This document shows positions 1 to 9,800 of a DNA stretch of 30,538 nt, one piece after another. The position numbers and the translations under genes were made by a program. This DNA is from an uncultured Dorea sp. (GTDB lineage Bacteria > Bacillota > Clostridia > Lachnospirales > Lachnospiraceae), in contig CAJTRE010000018.1 in NCBI GenBank assembly GCA_910578495.1, positions 1-30,538 of the forward strand. The letters run 5' to 3'. The notes under the pieces are model-generated. The model was not told the origin of the DNA, ran no database searches, and worked only from the letters and a program-made list of their open reading frames with translations. The stretch's first letter is position 1; every line of letters starts with the position of its first letter.

Positions 1-7
1 AGCAAAA

Positions 8-114
8 ATATAAAAAGATAGACCTAGATATGTGAGGTTTACCACAAAAGTAAAATGCCCGTAGAGCCGATAAAATAAGGCTTTGCGGACATTTAAGAAG
101 ATATAAAAAGATAG
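8..114. repeat. Imperfect hairpin flanked by 14-bp direct repeats
   Basis: Positions 53-68 and 79-94 form a 16-bp inverted repeat (one mismatch, two G-U pairs) around a 10-base A/T loop. The 14-base sequence ATATAAAAAGATAG stands on both sides, at 8-21 and 101-114. No coding sequence lies inside. It could be the remains of a small non-autonomous element, or a terminator for a leftward transcript, since a loosely T-rich stretch follows the stem on the minus strand. The rest of 1-198 shows no gene. Confidence 0.5.
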
Positions 115-198
115 TCAAAAAGACATATATAATTTATAATAAATCAATATAATCGCAAAATCAAGTCTAACCCACGCCAAACGCATGTACAAAAAGTA

Positions 199-228
199 TT
201 GAACTTTTGTCCACAATCTTGATATAAT
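199..228 (+). promoter_or_regulatory. Sigma-A-type promoter for the DUF5721-like gene
   Basis: TTGAAC at 199-204 and TATAAT at 223-228 are separated by 18 bases. They lie about 55 bases before the ATG at 283. An AAGGAG ribosome binding site sits about 11 bases ahead of that ATG. Confidence 0.6.
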
Positions 229-282
229 AGAACAATAGACAATGACTATTATTTCTAACCGACACAAGGAGCCTTTGAATCT

Positions 283-756
283 ATGATTACATTACCATTA
301 AAAACCAAAGCCTGTATGTCGCATCTTCTGTTAAAAGATACTTTTGACGGATTCTCTTTTATCGAGGGAGAGATTACGACTTTTAATAAATTTACCATAG
401 ACGGATTTCTGCACAAAGATTTCTTCGAAGAAACGCCGGAACACTCTCATTCTCACTGGAGAGATGTGCGGGAATTCTGTTTTAGTATTATTCGCGGGAA
501 ACGAACGCCGCTTAACTTTAAGATTATTCTGTCTCTTCCGCCAGAGAAATTCGAGCATTTCTTATACGAACATGAAGTCAGCGGATTTAACCCCAGAGAT
601 ATACAAGGAATGTATCTGAATCTCTCTTATGACGGAATGAACCTGACTTGTATTACAGGTATCTCCATGAAAACATTTACCATGGATAAGTCTTTGGAAA
701 AAGCATGGGATGCGCAGGCACAAAAGAAGCTGCTGGAATTAGAACTCGTGGTGTAG
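283..756 (+). CDS. DUF5721-like protein, unknown function
   Basis: This 157-residue soluble protein has no signal peptide or membrane segment. Its N-terminal part (residues 12-50, with the segments LLLKDTFDGFSF and EGEITTFN followed by FTIDG) resembles the DUF5721 family, which I recall as small proteins common in Lachnospiraceae with no known role. A conserved-looking His-rich patch (HSHSHW) follows near residue 55, and the C-terminus is a charged helix. It is preceded by a good promoter and an AAGGAG site and looks like a single-gene unit. Its stop is 22 bp from the stop of the converging ABC permease gene, leaving no room for a separate terminator. The family call is from memory; the gene itself is well supported by length, ribosome binding site and codon use. 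Confidence 0.8.
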   Translation: MITLPLKTKACMSHLLLKDTFDGFSFIEGEITTFNKFTIDGFLHKDFFEETPEHSHSHWRDVREFCFSIIRGKRTPLNFKIILSLPPEKFEHFLYEHEVSGFNPRDIQGMYLNLSYDGMNLTCITGISMKTFTMDKSLEKAWDAQAQKKLLELELVV

Positions 757-778
757 GACTTGAAAAAGTTTCTAACCG

Positions 779-2884
779 CTACTCTATTCCTCGTATCCGC
801 TCTACAATCTCTCCTTTTCGCACAATCAATTTCTGTACAACAAGCGGTACCATTACACATACAAGCACAACTACTGCCGCCATTCCAAGCACCGGAAGAA
901 CCGGTACTTCAAAAGGTACATTCCGGTAATTCATGGACTGATACAGATAATAGGTTACTGCCATTCCTAATGTCGCCGTAAGAAGAAGAGAACTTCCTGC
1001 AAATAATAAACCTTCCGTTACCAACATCCGGCTTGCCTGCTTTTCTGTCATACCGATACTTTCCAAAATAGCAAGTTCCATCTGACGGCTCTGAATATTT
1101 CCGGTTACCGTATTGACATAGTTCAGGATACCGATTACTGCCAGAATCACCACAATTCCTATTCCCACGCCCATTAGATTTCCCTGCGCCCTCTCCACCG
1201 TTTTCAATTCTTGTATCTTTGAATCAAAAGAAAAATCCTTATCATGAGGACTAACTTCCAAAAGCTTCAAAAGAATGTTTTCTGTTTCTTCATCATATTC
1301 TTCTTCATATTGAATACCCACTTTGAATATGAAAGCATTCGATACGAATTTCTCTATTGCCTGTTTACTGACAATCAGTGTCGGCGGCGTTCCAAGAAGT
1401 GCACCTGTATAATAATTTTCATCCGTAACTCCCGCAATCTCAAAAGTCTTTGTATTTTCAGCTTTTTCATACTCTGTACAAGTAACTTTCTTTCCTATCA
1501 GCTCTTTGTCTTTAAAGTCCAGACCATTACGATACACAATACAAGTTTCACCTGCAAGAAATCTTTCTTTATCTACAGGCTCTTTCAATAATTCATTCAG
1601 ATAATCCAAATCCGTTTCGTCAATACCCACCATAAACGAACCAAAATTCTCCGGATGTTCCTGATGTTCTTTTCGATCTTCTTCATAAGGACTTTGCATC
1701 CACATATCATAGAACTCTTCCATCCACATATCTATAAAATCCGGCTCCCATGGAATCGCAATCTCCGTACTTGTAACTGCGTGAAGTTCTTTCACGCCTT
1801 CGCTGTGTTTCATTTCTTCTAGCATATTTTCATCTATAATCTGCATCCAATCCTTTCGTTCTTCCATCTTGAGTGTATCATTTTTCACAATCAAGTCGAG
1901 ATTCATATAATTGCCTACAATCGTTCGCGGTCCCTGACTTTTTAAAAGCGTAATCATACATAGAAATACACACAGACTCATAGTCAGCGATAAAATCACT
2001 ACTGCTGTTTTCTTCTTATCTTTTACAAGCTGCTCCTTTGCCATACGAAGAATAACTTTTCCTTTGCCCGTCTTTCTTGTACTTTTTCTGCCAGAATGTG
2101 CCCGATAACCAAGAGCCTCTACCGGAGATATGGATACTGCCATCTTCACAGGCTTACGGCTCCCAATATAAACAGTAAATCCCGCGACCGCAATCGTCAG
2201 CAAAAATACTATTGGCTGAAACTGGATTGTAACTTCCGTTTCTCGAATACCGAGAGTTTTCACAATCATCGGAATTAGAAAAAATGCCGCTATACTTCCA
2301 AGTCCCAACCCTGCGATAATGCCGGCGAAGGCAATCATACGCATCTGACGATGCATAAATCGGTAAAGCTGTTTCCCTGTCATACCTACAGTCTGTAACA
2401 GGCCATAATATCGAACGTTTCCGGACACCGCAAGATATAAGATGTTATAAATCAGAAGATAAGCACAAAAACAGGTAACAAGTACAATCCCCAGTAACCC
2501 TATTAAGATTTCTAATCCATTACTATAATCCGACAGAAAAAACATAGATTGTTGTTTTTCCAATTTCATGCTCTTCCTAAATGCATCTTGTTCTTTCTGC
2601 GGCATATATTTTGGAGCAAAGTCTATATGATACCTTGCGGCAGCCACATCATAGACACTCCAGCCGGACTGTTCAAAATATGCTTTCGACATATGGAACG
2701 TTTTCAGGTCTCCATACCCTTCCCACATACCGGAAATGCGGAACTCTTTCATATGACTTCCGTTGATAGCCACAAACTCCTGCTCTCTCACTGCAAAATC
2801 CACACCATCTAATGCTTTCACCGTATGATTTCCCAACTGATAATACTTTTTCAAATTCTTCGCCTTTACAATCCAAGACTCCAT
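779..2884 (-). CDS. Chimeric ABC ATPase-FtsX permease, internal deletion
   Basis: The 701-residue frame begins as a MacB/BceA-type ABC ATPase (residues 1-39: an N-terminal strand, KKYYQLGNHTVKALDGV, then EFVAI). Where the Walker A motif (G-x-S-G-x-G-K-S/T) should follow, it switches to INGSHMKEF and continues as the middle of an FtsX-type permease. The rest holds a piece of extracellular domain, a TM group (about residues 120-250), a large extracellular domain (about 320-560) and a C-terminal TM group (about 575-690). Missing are the whole nucleotide-binding core and the permease's first TM and early extracellular part, roughly 1.1 kb of DNA by comparison with intact systems. The reading frame is kept and the original AGGAGGAGG ribosome site remains. 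It sits behind a two-component system, as exporters for cell-envelope-active peptides usually do. The product cannot hydrolyse ATP itself and is probably non-functional; an assembly collapse is possible. Confidence 0.85.
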   Translation of the reverse strand: MESWIVKAKNLKKYYQLGNHTVKALDGVDFAVREQEFVAINGSHMKEFRISGMWEGYGDLKTFHMSKAYFEQSGWSVYDVAAARYHIDFAPKYMPQKEQDAFRKSMKLEKQQSMFFLSDYSNGLEILIGLLGIVLVTCFCAYLLIYNILYLAVSGNVRYYGLLQTVGMTGKQLYRFMHRQMRMIAFAGIIAGLGLGSIAAFFLIPMIVKTLGIRETEVTIQFQPIVFLLTIAVAGFTVYIGSRKPVKMAVSISPVEALGYRAHSGRKSTRKTGKGKVILRMAKEQLVKDKKKTAVVILSLTMSLCVFLCMITLLKSQGPRTIVGNYMNLDLIVKNDTLKMEERKDWMQIIDENMLEEMKHSEGVKELHAVTSTEIAIPWEPDFIDMWMEEFYDMWMQSPYEEDRKEHQEHPENFGSFMVGIDETDLDYLNELLKEPVDKERFLAGETCIVYRNGLDFKDKELIGKKVTCTEYEKAENTKTFEIAGVTDENYYTGALLGTPPTLIVSKQAIEKFVSNAFIFKVGIQYEEEYDEETENILLKLLEVSPHDKDFSFDSKIQELKTVERAQGNLMGVGIGIVVILAVIGILNYVNTVTGNIQSRQMELAILESIGMTEKQASRMLVTEGLLFAGSSLLLTATLGMAVTYYLYQSMNYRNVPFEVPVLPVLGMAAVVVLVCVMVPLVVQKLIVRKGEIVERIRGIE

Positions 2885-2913
2885 ATTATCTACCTCCTCC
2901 TATGTCCATAATA

Positions 2914-2932
2914 AAGAAGATGTTTTCTTCTT
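2914..2932 (-). promoter_or_regulatory. Inverted repeat ahead of the chimeric ABC gene
   Basis: AAGAAGA and TCTTCTT form a 7-bp inverted repeat around five bases, about 30 bases before the ATG at 2884 and just upstream of a TATTAT that could serve as a -10 box. It could be a response-regulator operator or an RNA hairpin. No convincing -35 box is seen, so this is tentative. Confidence 0.3.
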
Positions 2933-2982
2933 GCTAAAAGCATACCAGTGAAAAATCACAAAGTAGTCTCAGAATATTATTT

Positions 2983-3906
2983 TTACCATTCATTTGGCAA
3001 ATATAAATGAAACTCGGAACCACAATCTGGTTCCGAATGAACTTCAATATAACCATTTTGTAATTCCAAAATCTGCCTTGTCAGATAAAGTCCGATTCCT
3101 ATGTCATCCTTCTCATGCACTTCCGGTTCCCGATAAAATCTTGTAAAAATCTGTGCCTGACGATCTGCGGCGATTCCTTTTCCTGTATCACAAATACTAA
3201 GTTTGGTAAAAATCTCCTGACGTTTGACAGAAATTTTAATGTTTCCAGAGTTCTCTGTATATTTCACTGCATTGTCCAAAACATTGAAAATAGCTTCTTC
3301 CGTCCACTTCTTGTCATGAGATATGAAAAGTTTTTCATCTGCTTCTACATACAGTTGTATCTCTTTTTTAGCCGCCACAGGTACAATCTGCGCAACTGCA
3401 TGGGAAAGTGTCTCTATCAAGTCTTCCTTCTCTTTCGTGATTCTAATAACACCGTTCTCAAGTCTCGACATTTTCACCAGATTCTTAAATAGAAACTCTA
3501 GCTTATCCACCTGTTTTTCCATTTTGTCAAGATACTCCTGTCCTTTCGGCGAATCTATTTCCTGTCTTAAAATTTCAAGATACAGCCTCTGATTGGCAAC
3601 TGGTGTTTTCGTCTGATGCGAAATATCTGAAACCAATCCTTTCATTGATTTCTTTGCCCGTCTGTCCTCTTCTCTTCTCACTTCCCAAACATGAGAAACC
3701 CTTGTTAACTTCTCATTGATTTTCCCGTATAATGACTCCTTGGTGTCCTCTTCCGCCACAATCTCCTTATCAGACAAAAGCGCATCCAAATTCTGCTCCA
3801 GACGGTCTGAAAAATCATAAATATCCTTTTTCTGTCTCCAAAACTTATATCCCAAAAATAAAAGAAGCACCGACAAAACTACAATTACTATGATATATCT
3901 ATCCAT
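2983..3906 (-). CDS. Sensor histidine kinase
   Basis: This 307-residue histidine kinase has one N-terminal membrane helix (about residues 4-22) and almost no extracellular part, so it is unlikely to bind an external ligand directly. A coiled region leads to the H-box SDISHQTKTPVA with His97 as phosphorylation site. The ATPase domain shows the N-box NVLDNAVKYT, G1 DTGKGI and G2 GIGLYL. Kinases of this small type often sense through a neighbouring ABC transporter. The start overlaps the end of the response regulator gene by 19 bp, implying translational coupling. The ABC gene follows after about 100 bp. Because that transporter is internally deleted, the kinase may have lost its sensory partner. 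Confidence 0.9.
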   Translation of the reverse strand: MDRYIIVIVVLSVLLLFLGYKFWRQKKDIYDFSDRLEQNLDALLSDKEIVAEEDTKESLYGKINEKLTRVSHVWEVRREEDRRAKKSMKGLVSDISHQTKTPVANQRLYLEILRQEIDSPKGQEYLDKMEKQVDKLEFLFKNLVKMSRLENGVIRITKEKEDLIETLSHAVAQIVPVAAKKEIQLYVEADEKLFISHDKKWTEEAIFNVLDNAVKYTENSGNIKISVKRQEIFTKLSICDTGKGIAADRQAQIFTRFYREPEVHEKDDIGIGLYLTRQILELQNGYIEVHSEPDCGSEFHLYLPNEW

Positions 3907-4565
3907 TGATACCCCATCCCATATACATTTGAAATATACTTATGCTCCTCATCTTCAATCTTACTGCGAAGCCTGTTGATATTAACTGCCAGTGTATGTT
4001 TATCCACAAACTGCCCGTCAATATCCCACAAACGTTCCAACAGCACATTATAGGTCAAAAGTTGTCCTCTATGCGTCAAAAACTCCTGCAAAATCTTAAA
4101 TTCTGTAGGCGTTACGGCACATTCTCTGCCTCCCGCCTCCACTTTCACCCGCGAAAGATCAATTTTCAAATACCCGTCATCCAATACATCTTCCGCCTCT
4201 TCTGCCGCCAGTTTTAAGAGAACACGAATCTTCTGCAATAATATTTTCATAGAAAATGGTTTCGTCACATAATCTTCCGCCCCAAGTTCATACCCTGTCA
4301 GCGCATCCTCTTCCAAATCTCTGGCGGTTAGAAAAATTATGGGTAGATCCTTTTGTTCTTTCACCCACTTGCAAAACCGAAAGCCTTCGCCATCCGGCAG
4401 GTTCACATCCAAAATAATGAGAGCCGGCTCCTGCTCATAACAGGCCAGTCTTGCCTCCTTTATAGAATGTGCAGAACGCACCTCATACTCTTCTTCCCGC
4501 AACATATAGCTAATACTCTGGTTTAATTCATAATCGTCTTCAACTACTAAGATTGTCTGCATCAT
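3888..4565 (-). CDS. OmpR/PhoB-family response regulator
   Basis: This 225-residue regulator has an N-terminal receiver domain with the acidic pair Asp10-Asp11, phospho-acceptor Asp53 in IILDVNLPDGEG, Thr80 in IIFLTAR and Lys102 in VTKPFS. The C-terminal half is a winged-helix DNA-binding domain (about residues 128-223), with the recognition region around HTLAVNINRLRSKIE. It is first in a regulator, kinase, ABC operon and overlaps the kinase start. The ATG could be either of two adjacent codons (4565 or 4562). It probably controls the downstream ABC gene; no repeat that I could call its operator with confidence was found. Confidence 0.93.
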   Translation of the reverse strand: MMQTILVVEDDYELNQSISYMLREEEYEVRSAHSIKEARLACYEQEPALIILDVNLPDGEGFRFCKWVKEQKDLPIIFLTARDLEEDALTGYELGAEDYVTKPFSMKILLQKIRVLLKLAAEEAEDVLDDGYLKIDLSRVKVEAGGRECAVTPTEFKILQEFLTHRGQLLTYNVLLERLWDIDGQFVDKHTLAVNINRLRSKIEDEEHKYISNVYGMGYQWIDIS

Positions 4566-4599
4566 TTTTCCTGCCCTCTGCCTTTAAAATAAATTTTTC

Positions 4600-4632
4600 A
4601 AAAGGCATGGAATCCGCCTGAATTCCATGCCC
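4600..4632 (-). terminator. Rho-independent terminator of htpG
   Basis: GGCATGGAAT (4605-4614) pairs perfectly with ATTCCATGCC (4623-4632) around an eight-base loop. On the minus strand the stem is followed by a weak T stretch (TTTTG then A/T). It lies just after the htpG stop at 4658 and before the response regulator start. Confidence 0.75.
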
Positions 4633-4657
4633 TATACCTTTTATTCTTATGATAAAA

Positions 4658-6712
4658 TTATTTCGTCAACAACATCATGATCTCATTACTTCTCTTCACA
4701 AACGCTGTCATCTCTTCCGGATTCAACGGTTTATGTGCAATCATCGCAAGATCATACAACTGTTTGCAGATAATATTCGTATTTTCTCCATCTTTATGAT
4801 CCACCACATATTTCACAAGCGGATGGTTTGCATTGAGAATCAAGGTGGTCTCGCCTCCCATATCCATGCCCATGCCTGCCATGCCGTACATCTTCATCAT
4901 CTCCTGCATACGACGGTTCTGCTCAGACAGTGTAATCATGGAAGCTACGTTGTCGTCTTTCAAACGCTCAATCTTCACATCCAGCTTATCGTTCTCAAGC
5001 TCTTTGCGGAAGATTTCAATCAAGCTGTCAGACACTTCCTTAAATGCTTCCTTATCTTCCTCTGCCACTTCTTCTTTTACACTCTCTGTAACATCTGCAT
5101 CAATTCTCTGGAAACGTATGTTTGGATTGCGCTGCTCTAACTGTGTGATAAATGCAGAGTCGATGTTGTGGTTCAAAATCACCGCATCCTGTCCCTGATT
5201 CTTAAACAAGTTAATATACTGGCTCTGCTGAATCTCATCTGTAATATAGTAGATCGTCGTCTTAATTTCTTCTACCTTATTCTCATCTGGATTTTCTTCT
5301 TTTTTATCATTTGGCTCAATCACTTCACCGCCATTTTCTTCAACACAATCTTTAAGAGTCAGATACTTGTGCTCAATGTTCTTGAACAAAATTGCATCTT
5401 TCATCTTATCGCAGAACTTCTCGTCCTTTAAGCAGCCGAATTTGATAAACGGACTGATATTATCCCAGTATTTCTCATAATCCTCTCTTTTCGTCTTACA
5501 CATTCCTGCCAGCTTATCTGCAACCTTTTTAGAAATGTAATCTGCAATCTTATTTACAAAACCATCATTCTGCAGTGCGCTTCTGGATACGTTAAGCGGA
5601 AGATCCGGACAGTCAATGACACCCTTTAATACCATCAAGAATTCTGGAATGACCTCTTTGATGTTGTCTGCAATAAATACCTGATTATTATATAACTTAA
5701 TCGTTCCTTCAATAGACTCATACTCTGTATTGATTCTTGGAAAGTATAAAATACCTTTTAAGTTAAACGGGTAGTCCATATTCAAATGAATCCAGAACAA
5801 CGGCTCCTTATAATCCAAAAATACTTTACGGTAGAACTCTCTGTAATCTTCATCAGAGCACTCATTTGGATGTTTTGTCCAAAGTGGATGAACATCACTC
5901 AAAGAAACCGGACGCTTCTCGATTTTCACTTTCTCTTTTGCAGGAGAAACTTCCACCATTTCTTTTTCGCCATTTTCATTTTCCTGTTCTTCCATCTTCG
6001 CTTCTTCATGAATATGCTCTACAACTACGTCATCCCCTTTAAGATCAGCCTCATCAATGGTCTCATATTCTGTCTCAGCATTTTCTGTGGAAAGGAAAAT
6101 CTCTACCGGCATGAAAGAACAATATTTTTCAATCACTTCTCTTACGCGGTATTCATTGGCAAACTCCAAGCTGTCATCATTGAGATAAAGTGTCATAGTA
6201 GAGCCGACTTCCGTCTTAGCCCCCTCTTCCATCTCATACTCAGTGCCGCCCTCACTTACCCAGTGAACTGGTTTTGCTCCCTCTTTATAAGACAATGTAT
6301 CAATGTGTACTTCGTCTGCTACCATAAATGCAGAGTAAAAACCAAGACCAAAATGACCTATCATATCGTCCTCTGTCGTTTTATCTTTGTATTTCTCAAG
6401 GAATTCTGTAGCTCCGGAAAATGCAATCTGTGTAATGTATTCTTCTACTTCCTCCGCCGTCATACCAATACCGTTATCTGTAAATTTCAGCGTCTTTTCC
6501 TCTGGATTTACTTCTACTTTAATGCTCGGTTTATATCCATCCGGAAGCTGATACTCTCCCATCACATCCAGTTTTTTAAGCTTAGTAATAGCGTCACATC
6601 CATTAGACACCATTTCACGCACGAAAATATCGTGATCAGAATATACCCATTTCTTGATAATTGGGAAAATATTTTCACTACTGATAGACAAACTTCCTTT
6701 TTTTACTGCCAT
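4658..6712 (-). CDS. htpG: Molecular chaperone HtpG (Hsp90 family)
   Basis: HtpG is the bacterial Hsp90, an ATP-dependent homodimeric cytosolic chaperone. The 684-residue protein shows the N-terminal GHKL ATPase signatures: the segment VREMVSNGCDAITK (canonical proteins have REL-SNA-DA), TDNGIGM, IAFSGATEF and GHFGLGFYSAFMVA. The middle and C-terminal dimerization domains follow, with LPLNVSRSALQ typical of the family. It is longer than E. coli HtpG (624 residues) because of charged inserts near residues 235-265 and 485-510. The start is ATG 6712, about eight bases after an AGGAG site; the in-frame GTG at 6721 overlaps that site and is rejected. A CIRCE operator upstream points to HrcA control. 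Confidence 0.96.
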   Translation of the reverse strand: MAVKKGSLSISSENIFPIIKKWVYSDHDIFVREMVSNGCDAITKLKKLDVMGEYQLPDGYKPSIKVEVNPEEKTLKFTDNGIGMTAEEVEEYITQIAFSGATEFLEKYKDKTTEDDMIGHFGLGFYSAFMVADEVHIDTLSYKEGAKPVHWVSEGGTEYEMEEGAKTEVGSTMTLYLNDDSLEFANEYRVREVIEKYCSFMPVEIFLSTENAETEYETIDEADLKGDDVVVEHIHEEAKMEEQENENGEKEMVEVSPAKEKVKIEKRPVSLSDVHPLWTKHPNECSDEDYREFYRKVFLDYKEPLFWIHLNMDYPFNLKGILYFPRINTEYESIEGTIKLYNNQVFIADNIKEVIPEFLMVLKGVIDCPDLPLNVSRSALQNDGFVNKIADYISKKVADKLAGMCKTKREDYEKYWDNISPFIKFGCLKDEKFCDKMKDAILFKNIEHKYLTLKDCVEENGGEVIEPNDKKEENPDENKVEEIKTTIYYITDEIQQSQYINLFKNQGQDAVILNHNIDSAFITQLEQRNPNIRFQRIDADVTESVKEEVAEEDKEAFKEVSDSLIEIFRKELENDKLDVKIERLKDDNVASMITLSEQNRRMQEMMKMYGMAGMGMDMGGETTLILNANHPLVKYVVDHKDGENTNIICKQLYDLAMIAHKPLNPEEMTAFVKRSNEIMMLLTK

Positions 6713-6772
6713 TTTTATCACTCCTACTTTTATATATTTAGCGGAAATACCCGCCTGTTTTACCTAACAGAT

Positions 6773-6801
6773 ATGATAATACGCAACAAAATAAAAGTCA
6801 A
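6773..6801 (-). promoter_or_regulatory. Promoter of htpG
   Basis: On the minus strand TTGACT (6801-6796) and TATCAT (6778-6773) are 17 bases apart, about 60 bases ahead of the htpG start. The -35 box matches five of six consensus bases. Confidence 0.65.
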
Positions 6802-6808
6802 TACAAAA

Positions 6809-6835
6809 TTAGCACTCTTTTTGAAAGAGTGCTAA
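6809..6835. promoter_or_regulatory. CIRCE operator (HrcA binding site)
   Basis: TTAGCACTC at 6809-6817 and GAGTGCTAA at 6827-6835 form a perfect 9-bp inverted repeat with a nine-base spacer, the exact consensus of the CIRCE element bound by the heat-shock repressor HrcA. It lies about 100 bp before htpG and seven bases upstream of the predicted -35 box. Confidence 0.95.
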
Positions 6836-6872
6836 TAATTGCATTAAAAGTATAAAAATTATATAAACTCTG

Positions 6873-9800
6873 CTACTCAATACTTTTTAAAGACTCTACC
6901 ATATTGATCTTCTTGAGTTTAAAATACATCACTCCATTTACAATCATAGAAAATGCAACTGTAAAAAGCAGACTGTAAATATAGCTTGGGAAGTTAATAT
7001 TTCTTCCAAACATAGCTCCCGGAACTTCCACCGTCTCTATAATAAAGAGATGGAGAATCCTGCCAAATACCACGCCTACTGCGGCGCCGATAAAAGTGAG
7101 GAGTATATTTTCCCGGTACACATAAGCCGCCACCTCCGGATTATAAAATCCCAAAACCTTTAATGTGGCAAGTTCGCGAATACGCTCTGTAATATTAATA
7201 CTATTTAAATTATAAAGCACGACGAACGCAAGCATACCTGCCGAAATAATCAACACTATAATAACAAGATTCAAACTTTTCAGCATATCGTTCAACTGCT
7301 TCTCAATATCATGCATATAACTGACACTTAACACCTCGTCTCTCGCCAATATATCCTCGCCCGCCTTTTCAAGCCGCTCCTTCTCATAAGAATCTTTCAT
7401 GGCAAACATGACGTTATTGTACTTCGGTTTCTCACTGTATACTTTCTCATAATACTTCGGAGTCAGATAAATATAATGTCCCATATAATTTTCGCAAATG
7501 TGCTCAATGCGAATCTCTTTATCCCCAGTCTCTTCATCCTTTACATAAACCGAGTCTCCAATTCCCACATTCAGAAGCTTCGCTGTCTTTTCACTGACAA
7601 TCGCACCTTCATCAGACAAGCGATATTCTTCTTTCGTTTTTCGGTCATGAAAATCTACATATTTTTCACTTTCTTTTGGAGAACCGAGAACCATAATGTA
7701 AGTCTCGTTTTCCTTTTCTCCGTTTTTCAGCGTAATATTCTTCATATAAGAATCCATATGCCTGTCAACATCTTGATTTTGCTGCAAATAAACATCCAGA
7801 TTTTCCCTTTCCTCTACCGTCAGCTCCTCTTTCAAAATAATACTTCCATCATAAATCTGAATCTCGTCATACTGAATATCTGCAATCTCAAACACCGAAT
7901 CCTTAATTCCATATCCCACCAGCATAAGCGCCATACATCCGCCGATACCAAAAATCGTCATAAAGAAGCGTTTCTTATATCTCATCAGATTACGAATGGT
8001 AGACTTCCATGTAAAATTCAGACGTTTCCATAAAAATGGTACATATTCCAACAATACTCGTTTCCCAATCTTCGGGGACGGCGGACGCATCAAAGACGCA
8101 GGCTGTTCACTCAGCTCTCTGACACAGGAAAACAATGTAGCAAACATCGTACATGCCACTGCCGCCAGAGATGCCTGAATAGCGTAAGACCAACTATAAG
8201 GCACCAATATCTCCGGAATATGCTGATACAGAATTCCATAAGCATAGATGATAATATACGGCAACACTTTCTCACCCACCAAAACACCTATAATGCTTCC
8301 GCCTGCTGTCGCCAAAAGCGCGTATCCCAGATATTTGAAAATAATAGACGCCTTACTATAACCTAACGCCTTCATCGTACCAATTTGTATCCGCTGTTCT
8401 TCAACCATACGAGTCATACTCGTCAAGCTGATGAGCGCTGCAACCAGAAAGAAGATCACTGGAAATACCCGCCCGATGGCACGCATACGGTCTGCATTCT
8501 CTCCATAACCTTCATACTCCGGCAAGGTACTTCTGTCATAAACATACCATTTGGGAAGTTCTATTTTTGCAATATCTTGTTCTGCTTCTTTGATTTCCTC
8601 TTCTGCATCTGCAATTTCTTGCTCTGCCTCTTTTTTCCCGTCCTCATATTCTTTCTGCGCATCTTTTAACTTTATTTCATTTTCTGTAATCTCAGCTTCG
8701 CCTTCTTTTAACTTCTGTTCCTGTCTGTCAATCTCTGACCGGCCAGAATCAATCTGAGACTGCCCGGATTTGATCTGAGCCGCGGCTTTATCCAGTTTCT
8801 TTTTGTTATTGTCTAGTAAAGCTTTTGATTTTTTCAGTCTCTGTTCTCCTGCTTCCAACTGCTCCTTGGACTTCTGAAGCTCAACATTCTTCTTATTGTA
8901 ATCCGCTTCCGCTGCTGAAAGTGCTTTCTTGGCTTCTTTTTCCTGTTTTTTCATTGCCGCTAAAGTCACATCCCACTCTGCGGATGGTTCTTTTGGCGGA
9001 TTCGCTTCCATAGCGGCAATAGAGCCAAGAAGCGTCTGATAATCTTTCTGTTTCACATCCAACTGCTGACGATATGTTTTAAGTCCTGCCTCTCCCTGCT
9101 TGATACTTTTCTGGGCAGAAGCTTCCGTTTTCTCAAATTTTTTCTGACCCGCAGAATATTCCGTTTTCCCGTCTTTCCATTTTTCCAGTCCCTCTTGGTA
9201 CTCTTTCTTGGCACGCTCCAACTCTTTTTGCTTAGACTTTAAAGCCGCCTTCGCGCTCTTTATCTGCTTCTTGCCATCTGCCACCCGATTTCTGGCGTTC
9301 TCTAACTCAGCTTGCCCATCATCCAGCTTTTTCTTTGCATCCCCTAATTCTTCTTTGATCTCTGCTTTCGCATCCGATAATTCTTGTTTCGCGTCATCGA
9401 GCTCTTCCTGTGCCTCATCCACAATCTCCTGACGGCGTATCTGCGCCCGCTCTCCTGTAATGCTTTCGATATGGTCCAGTACGTCCCCCACTTTGTCTTT
9501 ATATTCTTCTGTGTAGGCAACCAGTTCTTTTGCCCCGGACACCTGTACATAAGACTCCGTATAGACGTCCAGATCAAAGTCATCCCCCGGCACCATCATA
9601 AATCCACTAATACTTCCATTTCCTATCACAGCCGATCCACGCCCGAAAGAAATATAACAGGGGCTGCTTCCTATCCCTACAACCTTATACTCTGCCGTTT
9701 TTAACGTATCCGATACCGAATCTTCTGTACCACTTTTTAGCACTACAGTATCCCCTGCCTGATATCCTATATCTGCATCCATCAGACACTCTCCGGTTTT

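Noticed and set aside
5786..6835. A 349-codon plus-strand open frame across the htpG start region
   Set aside because: It lies antisense to htpG, has no family features, is rich in Phe/His/Ile/Arg as expected for a mirror frame, and covers the CIRCE element.
9208..9704. Several plus-strand frames over the coiled-coil region
   Set aside because: They mirror the Lys/Glu/Ala-rich minus-strand coding sequence, giving Ser/Phe/Cys-rich nonsense.
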